Source of the DNA: Dehalococcoidia bacterium UBA5748
Lineage (GTDB): Bacteria > Chloroflexota > Dehalococcoidia > Dehalococcoidales > UBA5627
Length of the DNA: 29,961 nt
Direction of reading: 5' to 3'
NCBI GenBank assembly: GCA_002419135.1
Contig: DIFM01000030.1
Span: forward strand, 1-29,961
Position numbers and translations under genes: made by a program. The notes beneath the pieces are model-generated. The model saw only the letters and a list, made by a program, of their open reading frames with translations. It searched no databases and was not told where the DNA came from. Positions 14,010 to 20,772 of the stretch are shown in pieces (within the stretch, counting starts at the first letter, position 1; every line of letters begins with the position of its first letter).

Positions 14010-14462
14010 ATGTCTGATAATCTTGATGAATTTGAAGAACTGCTGTTGGGGGAAGAACGCAGAAATTATTCGGCACAAGCCATCGACCATGCTATGAATC
14101 CGCGCAATCTGGGTGCAATGGAGAATGCGGATGTATATGCTAATATCACCGGTCCCTGCGGCGATACGATAGAAATATGGCTCAAAATCGACGATAACAT
14201 CATTTCCAAAGCTACTTATATGACCGATGGATGCGGAACAAGTATAGCTGCGGGCAGTATGGTTACCGAACTGGCAACCGGTAAAAACATAACCGAAGCT
14301 ATGGCAATCAGCCAGCAGGATGTGCTGGATGCCTTGGACGGGTTGCCGGCGGAGAGCAAGCACTGTGCCCTTTTAGCTTCGAATACTCTGAAAGCGGCTA
14401 TCAGAGAGTATATGGATATCAAAAAAGAGCCCTGGAAAAAGGCTTACCGCAAGCAGCAATAA
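14010..14462 (+). CDS. IscU/NifU-like iron-sulfur cluster scaffold
   Basis: A 150-residue scaffold protein. The three cluster-binding cysteines are C50 in ITGPCGDT, C75 in TDGCGTS and C119 in SKHCALLAS, and IDHAMNPRNLGAM near the N-terminus is typical of the family. Such proteins hold nascent [2Fe-2S] or [4Fe-4S] clusters before transfer. No cysteine desulfurase lies next to it, so it must rely on a sulfur donor encoded elsewhere. The ATG at 14010 has AAGGAG nine bases upstream; an out-of-frame ATG at 14005 is ignored. It is the last gene of the ORP-like cluster and faces the DUF364 gene, 15 bases away. Confidence 0.9.
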   Translation: MSDNLDEFEELLLGEERRNYSAQAIDHAMNPRNLGAMENADVYANITGPCGDTIEIWLKIDDNIISKATYMTDGCGTSIAAGSMVTELATGKNITEAMAISQQDVLDALDGLPAESKHCALLASNTLKAAIREYMDIKKEPWKKAYRKQQ

Positions 14463-14477
14463 TCATTTTATCTTATA

Positions 14478-15236
14478 CTAATGCCCGTAAGGGCAAATCC
14501 TGTCTATCCCTGTAATCGCGCAAACCGATGCCCCTGTTATGCCGAATAACACCAGTTTTTTCCCTGCCTCATTAACCCTGTCATTGATGTCATCGAACGA
14601 GCCGTTGGCAATGGTGCTGCCGGTGGCAAAAATAAGGTCGCACCAGGATATCATCTCCTGTGTTTGAGTTTTGCCGTCCCATATAATTACACCGGCTTTG
14701 TTTTGACCTATGTTCTTGGGATTCATATCGGTACAGCGAACATTGTTCGTTCCGAAAGCTACTACAAGACTCTCAAGTATTGCCGGCTGCAAACCTATCA
14801 TTCCTATTTTAACGCTGCCGTATTTTTTCTTTATCTCCTCGGCGATAATATCACCGCATTTTGCCGGTTCTTCATCACGACAGTGTATCACTCCAGAAGC
14901 GATGCCGAGATGCGATGCAATGGCATTAAGTGTGGCTACCATAATAGCGCGGTTGCTGTTGGTATCCAGGTCAAAAGACAGCACATCTTCAATAGTTCCT
15001 TCAAAATCCTTCGGGCTGTCTGTAAAAGCCTGTCCGTAACCTCCGCCGAACTGTGCCTGAATCATTACCTCTCTGCCTTCCAGAATGGCGTAATCCTTCC
15101 TCTCGGTATTGCCGATAGCCTGCAGGGGCGATAAGGCTCCCACCGTAACAACTACCGGTTGCCCTTCGGCCTTGTTTTCTTTCACCAGTTCTACCAGTTT
15201 ATTCCTGACTATTTGAATAGCGCTTGATTCTGTCAT
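14478..15236 (-). CDS. DUF364/DUF4213 protein (putative heavy-metal chelation family)
   Basis: A 252-residue protein with an enolase-like N-terminal part (DUF4213, around residues 8-90) and a Rossmann-like C-terminal DUF364 domain (VKIGMIGLQPAILESLV near 140-156, CDLIFATGSTIANGSFDD near 199-216). Structural work on the family suggested a role in heavy-metal chelation; the real substrate is unknown. Cysteines and acidic residues at the C-terminus (GIDRICPYGH) could be ligands. It lies 89 bases downstream of ModA on the same strand, so molybdate or tungstate metabolism is a plausible setting. It may be co-transcribed under the same leader RNA. Confidence 0.82.
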   Translation of the reverse strand: MTESSAIQIVRNKLVELVKENKAEGQPVVVTVGALSPLQAIGNTERKDYAILEGREVMIQAQFGGGYGQAFTDSPKDFEGTIEDVLSFDLDTNSNRAIMVATLNAIASHLGIASGVIHCRDEEPAKCGDIIAEEIKKKYGSVKIGMIGLQPAILESLVVAFGTNNVRCTDMNPKNIGQNKAGVIIWDGKTQTQEMISWCDLIFATGSTIANGSFDDINDRVNEAGKKLVLFGITGASVCAITGIDRICPYGH

Positions 15237-15325
15237 AAATATGCTTACCTCTTCCCTTGCTTAATTTAACAAAGAATCGCCGCAATATCCGCGGCAGTTC
15301 TGCAGTGATTAGTTATTATATACTA

Positions 15326-16102
15326 TTATGATAACGTACTGAAGCCGTACGATTCGAATATGGCTATTACCTCTTTACTGCTCAGAAAATCCAGGTAATC
15401 GCGGGCGGCTTCGGCATTTTCAGACGCGCCGACTATAGCTGTCGGATAGGTTATCTTTGAATTTATTTCAGCCAGGGCGGAAGCCACGGTTATAACCTTA
15501 TCGGATGTCAGCGCATCGGTTGAATAAACGATACCGGCAACAACATTTCCTGTTTCGACGTAGGCTAACACTTCGCGTACCGTGCTTCCCAAAAGAAGTT
15601 TATCTGCCATATCATCGCTGATTCCGAGGAGTTCAAAGAGCATTTGAGTATACTCTCCGGCCGGAACAAAAGACGGGTCACCGATAGCTACAAGTTCGAT
15701 GACATCGTTTGTAAGGTCCGTAAAACCGGCAATATTTTGGGGATTATCGGGGGAGACAATTAAAACTAGGCTGTTTGTAAGAAAATCGCGGCGCGTGTCA
15801 GATAAAATCAATCCTTGCTGCTGTAGTGAGTCCATTTGCTTGACCCCCGGTGAAATGAAGATATCACAAGTAGCGCCGTTCTCAATCTGCGTTTTTAATG
15901 TTCCCGCTGCGGCGTAATTGGCTTGTATGGTAACATTTGAATTCTGTTCCATATAAAGAGCATTGATTTCATCAATGACATCAATCATTCCTGCCCCGGC
16001 GAATACTGTCAGTGTGACAGGTTCTTCCTTACAGCCTGTAAAACCTACAAGTACAATGGTAATAATTACCAGCGGAATAATTTTCAACATCCTGTTTTTC
16101 AA
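15326..16102 (-). CDS. modA: molybdate ABC transporter substrate-binding lipoprotein ModA
   Basis: About 258 residues from the chosen start. A basic N-terminus, a hydrophobic helix (LKIIPLVIITIVLVGFTGC) and the lipobox Cys mark it as a lipoprotein. The family core follows: LTVFAGAGMIDVIDEINALY, NYAAAGTLKTQIENGATCDI, FLTNSLVLIVS, AIGDPSFVPAGEY and TYPTAIVGAS, the pattern of ModA/WtpA-type oxyanion-binding proteins. I chose TTG at 16102, about ten bases after a GGGGAGGGG run; ATG 16162 has no usable ribosome binding site, and ATG 16090 is a second option. The permease and ATPase genes are not in this window. It is preceded by a likely Moco riboswitch, so expression should fall when cofactor is abundant. 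Confidence 0.9.
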   Translation of the reverse strand: MKNRMLKIIPLVIITIVLVGFTGCKEEPVTLTVFAGAGMIDVIDEINALYMEQNSNVTIQANYAAAGTLKTQIENGATCDIFISPGVKQMDSLQQQGLILSDTRRDFLTNSLVLIVSPDNPQNIAGFTDLTNDVIELVAIGDPSFVPAGEYTQMLFELLGISDDMADKLLLGSTVREVLAYVETGNVVAGIVYSTDALTSDKVITVASALAEINSKITYPTAIVGASENAEAARDYLDFLSSKEVIAIFESYGFSTLS

Positions 16103-16166
16103 TTTGTAAGTACCCCTCCCCTCTTTTCTTAATAATTTTGGAATAAGCAAATGTCTGTTCATGCCT

Positions 16167-16250
16167 TTAATTGGGAAAAAGGGAAGAGGGGTATATAGCG
16201 GTAACTATATCGCACTGCCAGTCAACGTTTAAAGTAAAAGCCGTTTCCAT
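16167..16250 (-). CDS. 27-codon leader ORF upstream of modA
   Basis: ATG at 16250 to TAA at 16167-16169, encoding METAFTLNVDWQCDIVTAIY and seven more residues. It has the best ribosome binding site of the region: AAGGAG at 16256-16261, five bases upstream. That sequence is also the 3' strand of the predicted closing stem of the riboswitch, so its translation should respond to the ligand. The peptide does not resemble any family I know. It may be a true leader peptide, or a chance frame whose ribosome site is a relic of a lost gene. It ends 65 bases before the modA start. Confidence 0.4.
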   Translation of the reverse strand: METAFTLNVDWQCDIVTAIYPSSLFPN

Positions 16251-16253
16251 CTC

Positions 16254-16362
16254 TTCTCCTTTTCCAACGGGAAGCAAGACCGTTTCCGGTAATGCCGTCT
16301 AGATATTTTATCTACCGGCTGTTTGCCATGGATTGCTCTTTAGGCAAAACAGCTCCGGAGAA
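16254..16362 (-). promoter_or_regulatory. candidate molybdenum cofactor (Moco/Tuco) riboswitch upstream of modA
   Basis: The minus-strand leader can fold into a closed multi-stem junction. The closing stem is TTCTCC (16357-16362) with GGAGAA (16254-16259). The second stem is GGCAAAACAGC against GCTGTTTGCC on the + strand (16343-16353 and 16318-16327, one bulged A). The third is CCGGT/ACCGG (16314-16318 and 16286-16290), with an inner AGATA/TATCT hairpin. The unpaired CCTAAAGAGCAATCC segment and CCGG ending in GGAAACGG resemble the E. coli moaA Moco leader as I remember it. Position before modA fits the known distribution. No covariance search was possible. Confidence 0.6.
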
Positions 16363-16371
16363 ATCAATAAC

Positions 16372-16400
16372 TTATAACACAAACGTTATATCGGTGTCAA
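16372..16400 (-). promoter_or_regulatory. consensus promoter for the riboswitch-modA transcript
   Basis: On the minus strand TTGACA (16395-16400) and TTATAA (16372-16377) are separated by exactly 17 bases. Transcription would start near 16365, only a few bases before the first stem of the candidate riboswitch, giving a leader of about 260 bases. The remaining stretch 16401-16602 before the divergent gene is AT-rich, and I see nothing else in it. Confidence 0.7.
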
Positions 16401-16602
16401 TATATGGTAGTATCAATAACCCGCTTTTTTATAAAATATTATTGAAATCAGGGCTGTTTTCAAATGTATTAAACGCCGGAAGTTTAAAAAAACGAAATAT
16501 TCGGTTTGTTCGTTGTGATAGTGTGAATATAGCGGGGGTAGAAAAATATAAGCATTCGGTATAGACTAATATATATCTCAAGAAAATGCAGAAAGCGAAA
16601 AA

Positions 16603-17439
16603 ATGGAAATAAAGGTCAGCACATTAAGTGAAAATACTGCTCTTCACGGTTATATCGGCGAATACGGCTTGAGTCTTTTTATTGAAGCTGAGAACAAACG
16701 TATCCTCTTTGATACCGGCTTGAGCTTTTCTGCCTATCATAATGCTCAGATTATGGGAATCGATTTAACGAAAATCGATTGTATCGTTCTCAGTCATGGA
16801 CACCTGGACCATACCGGGGGGCTTGCGGAAATTCTGCGCAGAATCGGGAAAGAAACCGAGGTTATCGCCCACCCCGATGTATTCGAACCGAGGTATACAC
16901 TGCGGGACGGGCAAACACAGGAAAAGTTTATCGGATTGCCTTATTCAAGAGAGGAACTGGAGAACCGAGGCGCTCACTTTACGCTTTCCAAAGAACCTGT
17001 CTTTATCGCCCCTCACATTATGACCACAGGTGAAATACCAATGCTCACCGAATACGAGAAAGTGGAAAGTAATCTCCATATCAAGGACGGGGGGAATTTT
17101 AGTGCCGATAAGATAGCCGATGATTTATCCCTTATTATAAATACGGAAGTCGGTCCGGTGGTATTTACCGGATGCGGCCACCGCGGCGTCATCAACATTC
17201 TGTTTCATGCCCGAAAATTGACCGGTAATGAAAAAGTCTATGCCGTGATTGGAGGTATACATCTCTACAGGGCAAATGAAGAGCGTATTCAAAGGACAAT
17301 TAGTGAATTTAAACTGATGGGCATTCAGAAACTGGGAGTCTCCCACTGCACCGGTTTTCATGCCTCGGCAAAAATCGCGGAAGCATTTCCTGAAGGGTTT
17401 TTCTTAAACAACGCCGGAAATCGCTTTATCTTACCCTGA
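16603..17439 (+). CDS. metallo-beta-lactamase fold hydrolase (COG1237-like)
   Basis: A 278-residue metal-dependent hydrolase. The metal motif is VLSHGHLDHTGG with H65, H67, D69 and H70. Further ligand regions are TGCGHRGV near residues 197-204 and the C-terminal SHCTGFHA. The pattern and length match the group annotated as 7,8-dihydropterin-6-yl-methyl-4-(beta-D-ribofuranosyl)aminobenzene-5'-phosphate synthase, originally a methanopterin enzyme in archaea; bacterial copies often lie near NifX-like and MinD-like genes and probably do something else. It is divergent from modA. The start has only a weak ribosome binding site (AGAAAG region). Exact reaction unknown. Confidence 0.87.
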   Translation: MEIKVSTLSENTALHGYIGEYGLSLFIEAENKRILFDTGLSFSAYHNAQIMGIDLTKIDCIVLSHGHLDHTGGLAEILRRIGKETEVIAHPDVFEPRYTLRDGQTQEKFIGLPYSREELENRGAHFTLSKEPVFIAPHIMTTGEIPMLTEYEKVESNLHIKDGGNFSADKIADDLSLIINTEVGPVVFTGCGHRGVINILFHARKLTGNEKVYAVIGGIHLYRANEERIQRTISEFKLMGIQKLGVSHCTGFHASAKIAEAFPEGFFLNNAGNRFILP

Positions 17440-17478
17440 ATCTCTTATGGCACGGCGTGAATCATCGATTAGTATCAA

Positions 17479-18687
17479 CTATGGCTCAGTCTGTTTTTCT
17501 GCCTGACTTTGCAGGTCAGCCCCGCACCTGCCGCAGAATGTATTATTTTCAGGGTTGGTAAATGAACAGCTTTTACACATAACAACGTCTTGTTTTTTCT
17601 CTTTTCCCTGGAATACCTTGACATGCGGCCAGGGTATTTCAATTCCCTCTTCATCGAAGGCTTTCTTGAGCCTTTTTCTCAGCTCGCCGGTTACTTCCCA
17701 CTGCATGCTGGGGCGTACGTCGCCCAGTATCCTGATTTCAATCCCGGAATCGGCGAATTTCTGAACCCTGAGCACCTGCGGCGGTGTCTTAATCAGCTTG
17801 CTGAAATATGGGTCTGCCGCCAGGTCTTTCCCGACCCTGTTTATTACATTAAAGACGTTGTCCAGGTCTTCTCCGTAAGCTACCGGAACATCGAGATTAA
17901 CCCTTGCGAGGTCTCTGGTGTAATTGGATGCGGTTGTTACGGTACTGTTTGGTATGGTATGAACGATGCCGTCGAGGTCGCGCAGAACCGTTCTCCTGAG
18001 ATTGACTTCCTCAACAGCTCCGGCAATTCCGGCTATTTTAACTGTATCTCCGACATTGTACTGGTCTTCCAGTAAAATAAACATCCCCGCCAGAAAATCC
18101 TTGACCATAGTCTGCGCTCCCAGTGCCAGCGCAACTCCGACAACGCCGGCGCTTGCCAGTAAGGGGGTGATATTCTGTCCCAGTTCTTCCATTATCAGAA
18201 AGAAGGCAACTACTCCCGTTACTATACCAACCATCCACACTATCAAACTGGTTAATGTTTTTGACCTTCTTTCGAACCAGGATTTAGAGTGGCGCCCTTT
18301 GCCGCTGCTTTTAACGAATCCGGTTACCATTTTCGGTACGAAAGCCTTGGCGATACGGTATATGAAATATGCTATTGCGATGTATGCCAGTATCAGGATT
18401 CCGTGTGAAAGCAGCCATTCCTGAATGCTCTCGGTGGTTATGGAGGAAAAAATATCTTCTTTGGAAAAGATAACGGCAATAAAGGATAGCATTATTACAG
18501 CTATCGAGAAGTAAATCACCAACAGCATTAGTCGGTCAAAAAACTTGTTCTTTTTAGCAGATTTTTGATCGGGTTTGAGTTTGGAGATTCTGTCTCTGAA
18601 CATATTCCTGAAAATTACAGTTAATATGAACAGTACTGCCGCAGCTGTCAGAAACCATATACTGTTTACAGTGAACCATTCCCACAT
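17479..18687 (-). CDS. MscS-family mechanosensitive ion channel with C-terminal zinc ribbon
   Basis: A 402-residue inner-membrane channel that would open under hypo-osmotic stress to release small solutes. Hydrophobic helices lie near residues 8-28, 47-70, 90-112 and 145-170. The pore-lining helix is the glycine/alanine-rich VVGVALALGAQTMVKDFLAG near 185-204, followed by the MscS beta domain (NVGDTVKIAGIAGAVEEVNL). After the alpha/beta domain comes a feature unusual for the family: a zinc-ribbon with C371, C374, C385 and C388 (CKSCSFTNPE and CGRCGADL). The final stretch is polar. It is convergent with the hydrolase gene and stands alone. The extra ribbon may tune gating or bind a partner. Confidence 0.92.
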   Translation of the reverse strand: MWEWFTVNSIWFLTAAAVLFILTVIFRNMFRDRISKLKPDQKSAKKNKFFDRLMLLVIYFSIAVIMLSFIAVIFSKEDIFSSITTESIQEWLLSHGILILAYIAIAYFIYRIAKAFVPKMVTGFVKSSGKGRHSKSWFERRSKTLTSLIVWMVGIVTGVVAFFLIMEELGQNITPLLASAGVVGVALALGAQTMVKDFLAGMFILLEDQYNVGDTVKIAGIAGAVEEVNLRRTVLRDLDGIVHTIPNSTVTTASNYTRDLARVNLDVPVAYGEDLDNVFNVINRVGKDLAADPYFSKLIKTPPQVLRVQKFADSGIEIRILGDVRPSMQWEVTGELRKRLKKAFDEEGIEIPWPHVKVFQGKEKKQDVVMCKSCSFTNPENNTFCGRCGADLQSQAEKQTEP

Positions 18688-18755
18688 ATCCTAAGCCCCT
18701 TTATTTAGATGCTTAAAGGATTATAACATAAAATTGAAGAAATTTAAGAAGTTCA

Positions 18756-18944
18756 TTAGATTTTTGAAATAACAGCCTTGACCCTTTTTTCGAACGAGCT
18801 TCTATCCAGTATAACTTTGTGCCGGCAGCCGAGGCAGATTATTCCGATATCGGCGCCGGTCCTTACCACCTGCCAGCGGTCACTGCCGCAGGGATGCTTC
18901 TTTTTAAGCTGTACGATGTCGCCAGGCGTAATTTCCATAACCAT
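18756..18944 (-). CDS. DUF951 protein
   Basis: A 62-residue protein of the small DUF951 family, found in Firmicutes and Chloroflexota. The conserved pattern is GDIVQLKKKHPCGSDRW (residues 8-24) followed by GADIGIICLGCRHKVIL, with C19 and the CxxC-like C37/C40. It is probably a small nucleic-acid-binding or metal-binding beta-barrel, but the function is not established. It follows pyrF by 11 bases on the same strand and is likely co-transcribed. ATG at 18944 or 18938 are both possible starts; AGAGAG provides a weak ribosome binding site. Confidence 0.87.
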   Translation of the reverse strand: MVMEITPGDIVQLKKKHPCGSDRWQVVRTGADIGIICLGCRHKVILDRSSFEKRVKAVISKI

Positions 18945-18955
18945 TATATAGCTCT

Positions 18956-19759
18956 CTAACGGAAACTGTTTATCAGTTCTCGCAAATCTATGGCAGCCCG
19001 GCGTGCGGCAGTGGCAAAGTCAGCCCCGCGCGAGGCATATATTATCTGTCTGGCAGAGTTAATTATAATTCCTCTGCCGATTAAGTCGGTTCCGTTTCTG
19101 ACTGCTTTTTCAAGGTCGCCGCCCTGTGCACCGATGCCGGGAATTAAAAAGAGCATATCCGGGTAGATTTCCCGCAGAAGGTGCAGTTCATCGGGATAGG
19201 TGGCTCCTACCACCAGCCCCACATTGCCGTACTTATTCCACTGGCTGGCACGGTCTGCTACCACTTGGAATAGGGGAATATTCCTGCCATCCGCCGTACA
19301 GCTTAAAGACTGGAAATCCCCTGAGCCGGCGTTGGAGGTGCGGCAAAGGATAAAAACTCCTTTATGGCGGTATTCTATAAAAGGTGCAACGGAATCATAT
19401 CCCATATAGGGGTTAATGGTTACGGCATCGAAATTGAAATTGTCGAATACGGATTTGGCATAGGCATTGGCGGTATTGCCGATATCCCCGCGTTTGGCAT
19501 CTGCAATAACCGGGATATCTTCCGGAATAAAATTCACGGTCTCTTTTAAAGCGGAAAAGCCCTGCGCGCCGAACGCCTCATAAAAGGCAAAGTTCGGTTT
19601 ATAAGCGCAAACGAGGTCGGCCGTAGCTTCTATAATCGCCTTGTTGAATTCGATGATGCTTTCAGCATCCTGAAACAGGGCAGGGTCTGGGTCCAGCCCG
19701 ATACACAGCAGGCTGTTATTCTTGGAAACGGCGGTTTTTAATTTATCAGCAAAGTTCAA
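18956..19759 (-). CDS. pyrF: orotidine 5'-phosphate decarboxylase (type 2)
   Basis: A 267-residue TIM-barrel enzyme that converts OMP to UMP, the last step of de novo pyrimidine synthesis. The catalytic tetrad region is VIADAKRGDIGNTANAY, with D87, K89 and D92, and the N-terminal LCIGLDPDP plus phosphate-binding GIGAQGGDLEKAV later are typical. Length and motif variant match the longer 'PyrF subfamily 2' seen in mycobacteria, Chloroflexota and others. The start is TTG at 19759 with AAGGAGATA upstream. No other pyrimidine gene is in the window. Confidence 0.95.
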   Translation of the reverse strand: MNFADKLKTAVSKNNSLLCIGLDPDPALFQDAESIIEFNKAIIEATADLVCAYKPNFAFYEAFGAQGFSALKETVNFIPEDIPVIADAKRGDIGNTANAYAKSVFDNFNFDAVTINPYMGYDSVAPFIEYRHKGVFILCRTSNAGSGDFQSLSCTADGRNIPLFQVVADRASQWNKYGNVGLVVGATYPDELHLLREIYPDMLFLIPGIGAQGGDLEKAVRNGTDLIGRGIIINSARQIIYASRGADFATAARRAAIDLRELINSFR

Positions 19760-19942
19760 TTTATATCTCCTTAGGTTCCTTGATATTATCAGCCGTCATA
19801 TACGGGCGTCAAGTAAAAGAAATCAAAATACAAAGAAAATTATTGCATTCTTTTATAGATATGCCATAATATTGATGCTATCAATCAGAGGTGCGAAATA
19901 ATAAGAAGATGGTTTATATCTGTTACTGTCATTACCCTTTTA

Positions 19943-20566
19943 TTGCTTTTGCCATGTTTTTCGGGTTGTTTATATGGGGTTAGCGGCTCGGGTAATCTTG
20001 TTGCCGGGCAGTTTAATTACAGCGATTTTAACAATATCGAAGTATCGAATGTATTCGAGGTGGATATAAGCCAATCCGACAGTTATAGTATTGACATAAC
20101 ATCTGACGACAATATAATGGAGTATATCATCATTGACCGCTCGGGTGATATACTCCGGATTGGATTAAAACTCGGATACAGCTATCGTTCGATTACAGCA
20201 GTGGCAAAAATCAATATGCCCGATATCAGCCGGTTTGTTTTGAGCAGGGCATCCAGCGGTATTATCAATGATTTTGCTGCTGCCGGTAATATCAATATAG
20301 ATGTTTCCGGAGCCAGCAGCCTGACGTTGTCGGATTTAGCTTGCGCTGACATAGGTATAGAAGTATCGGGTGCCAGTAATATGTCTTTGGAAAGTTTTAT
20401 AACAACAGATGCCGGTGTAAATATCAGCGGAGCCAGTACCGCAGTTGTTAATACCGAAGGCACTCCGGATGCCGAGATAAGCGGGGCTTCCAATTTTCAA
20501 TACATCGGGAATCCTGAGTTGGGTGATATAAGTGTGTCCGGTGCTTCCGATTTTAAGAAAAAATAG
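19943..20566 (+). CDS. DUF2807 (head GIN domain) surface lipoprotein
   Basis: At least 207 residues. The DUF2807 beta-helix is evident: FNNIEVSNVFEVDISQSDSY at the front and a repeated SGAS turn (VSGASSLTLSD, VSGASNMSLES, ISGASTAVVNT, ISGASNFQYIG, VSGASDFKKK). Such proteins are exported and bind or shape the cell envelope; the function is not settled. The listed start, TTG 19943, is the first standard start codon in the frame, but it cuts off the basic end of the signal peptide. The frame upstream reads IIRRWFISVTVITLLLLLP with a lipobox FSGC, and AGAGGTG at 19887-19893 is well placed for an ATA at 19898 or 19901. The true start is therefore probably upstream and non-standard. Confidence 0.82.
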   Translation: MLLPCFSGCLYGVSGSGNLVAGQFNYSDFNNIEVSNVFEVDISQSDSYSIDITSDDNIMEYIIIDRSGDILRIGLKLGYSYRSITAVAKINMPDISRFVLSRASSGIINDFAAAGNINIDVSGASSLTLSDLACADIGIEVSGASNMSLESFITTDAGVNISGASTAVVNTEGTPDAEISGASNFQYIGNPELGDISVSGASDFKKK

Positions 20567-20587
20567 AAATTTAACGATGCTGTGATT

Positions 20588-20680
20588 ACGACTATGACAA
20601 ACCCATCCCCGTAGTCGGGGAGTCGTGTTTTGATTAATTGAATGTCGTTTTGCCGTCAGTCCCTGACATAAGTTCGGGGC
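20588..20680. repeat. hairpin repeats between the DUF2807 and folC genes
   Basis: CCCCG (20607-20611) and CGGGG (20616-20620) form a tight hairpin, flanked by ACGACT (20588-20593) and AGTCGT (20621-20626), which also pair. About 40 bases on, CCCTGA...TTCGGGG (20661-20679) forms a similar, imperfect structure. The CCCGN-loop-NCGGG form is the same type as the repeats at 25608-25855. No T run follows, so terminator function is doubtful. Confidence 0.55.
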
Positions 20681-20772
20681 AAGCGGCGTATGTTACGTTA
20701 AAAATCATTGCAATACTTTTTAAAGGCGCAAGCCGGCAGAGTTGGGGAATAGGGATATTTTGCGGAGTTTTC

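Noticed and set aside
16292..16564. 90-residue + strand frame in the modA/hydrolase gap
   Set aside because: It lies antisense to the riboswitch and promoter, has no ribosome site and no recognisable domain.
20638..20772. N-terminal extension of folC
   Set aside because: The extra 45 codons cover hairpin repeats, and the family's start with a good ribosome site is at 20773.
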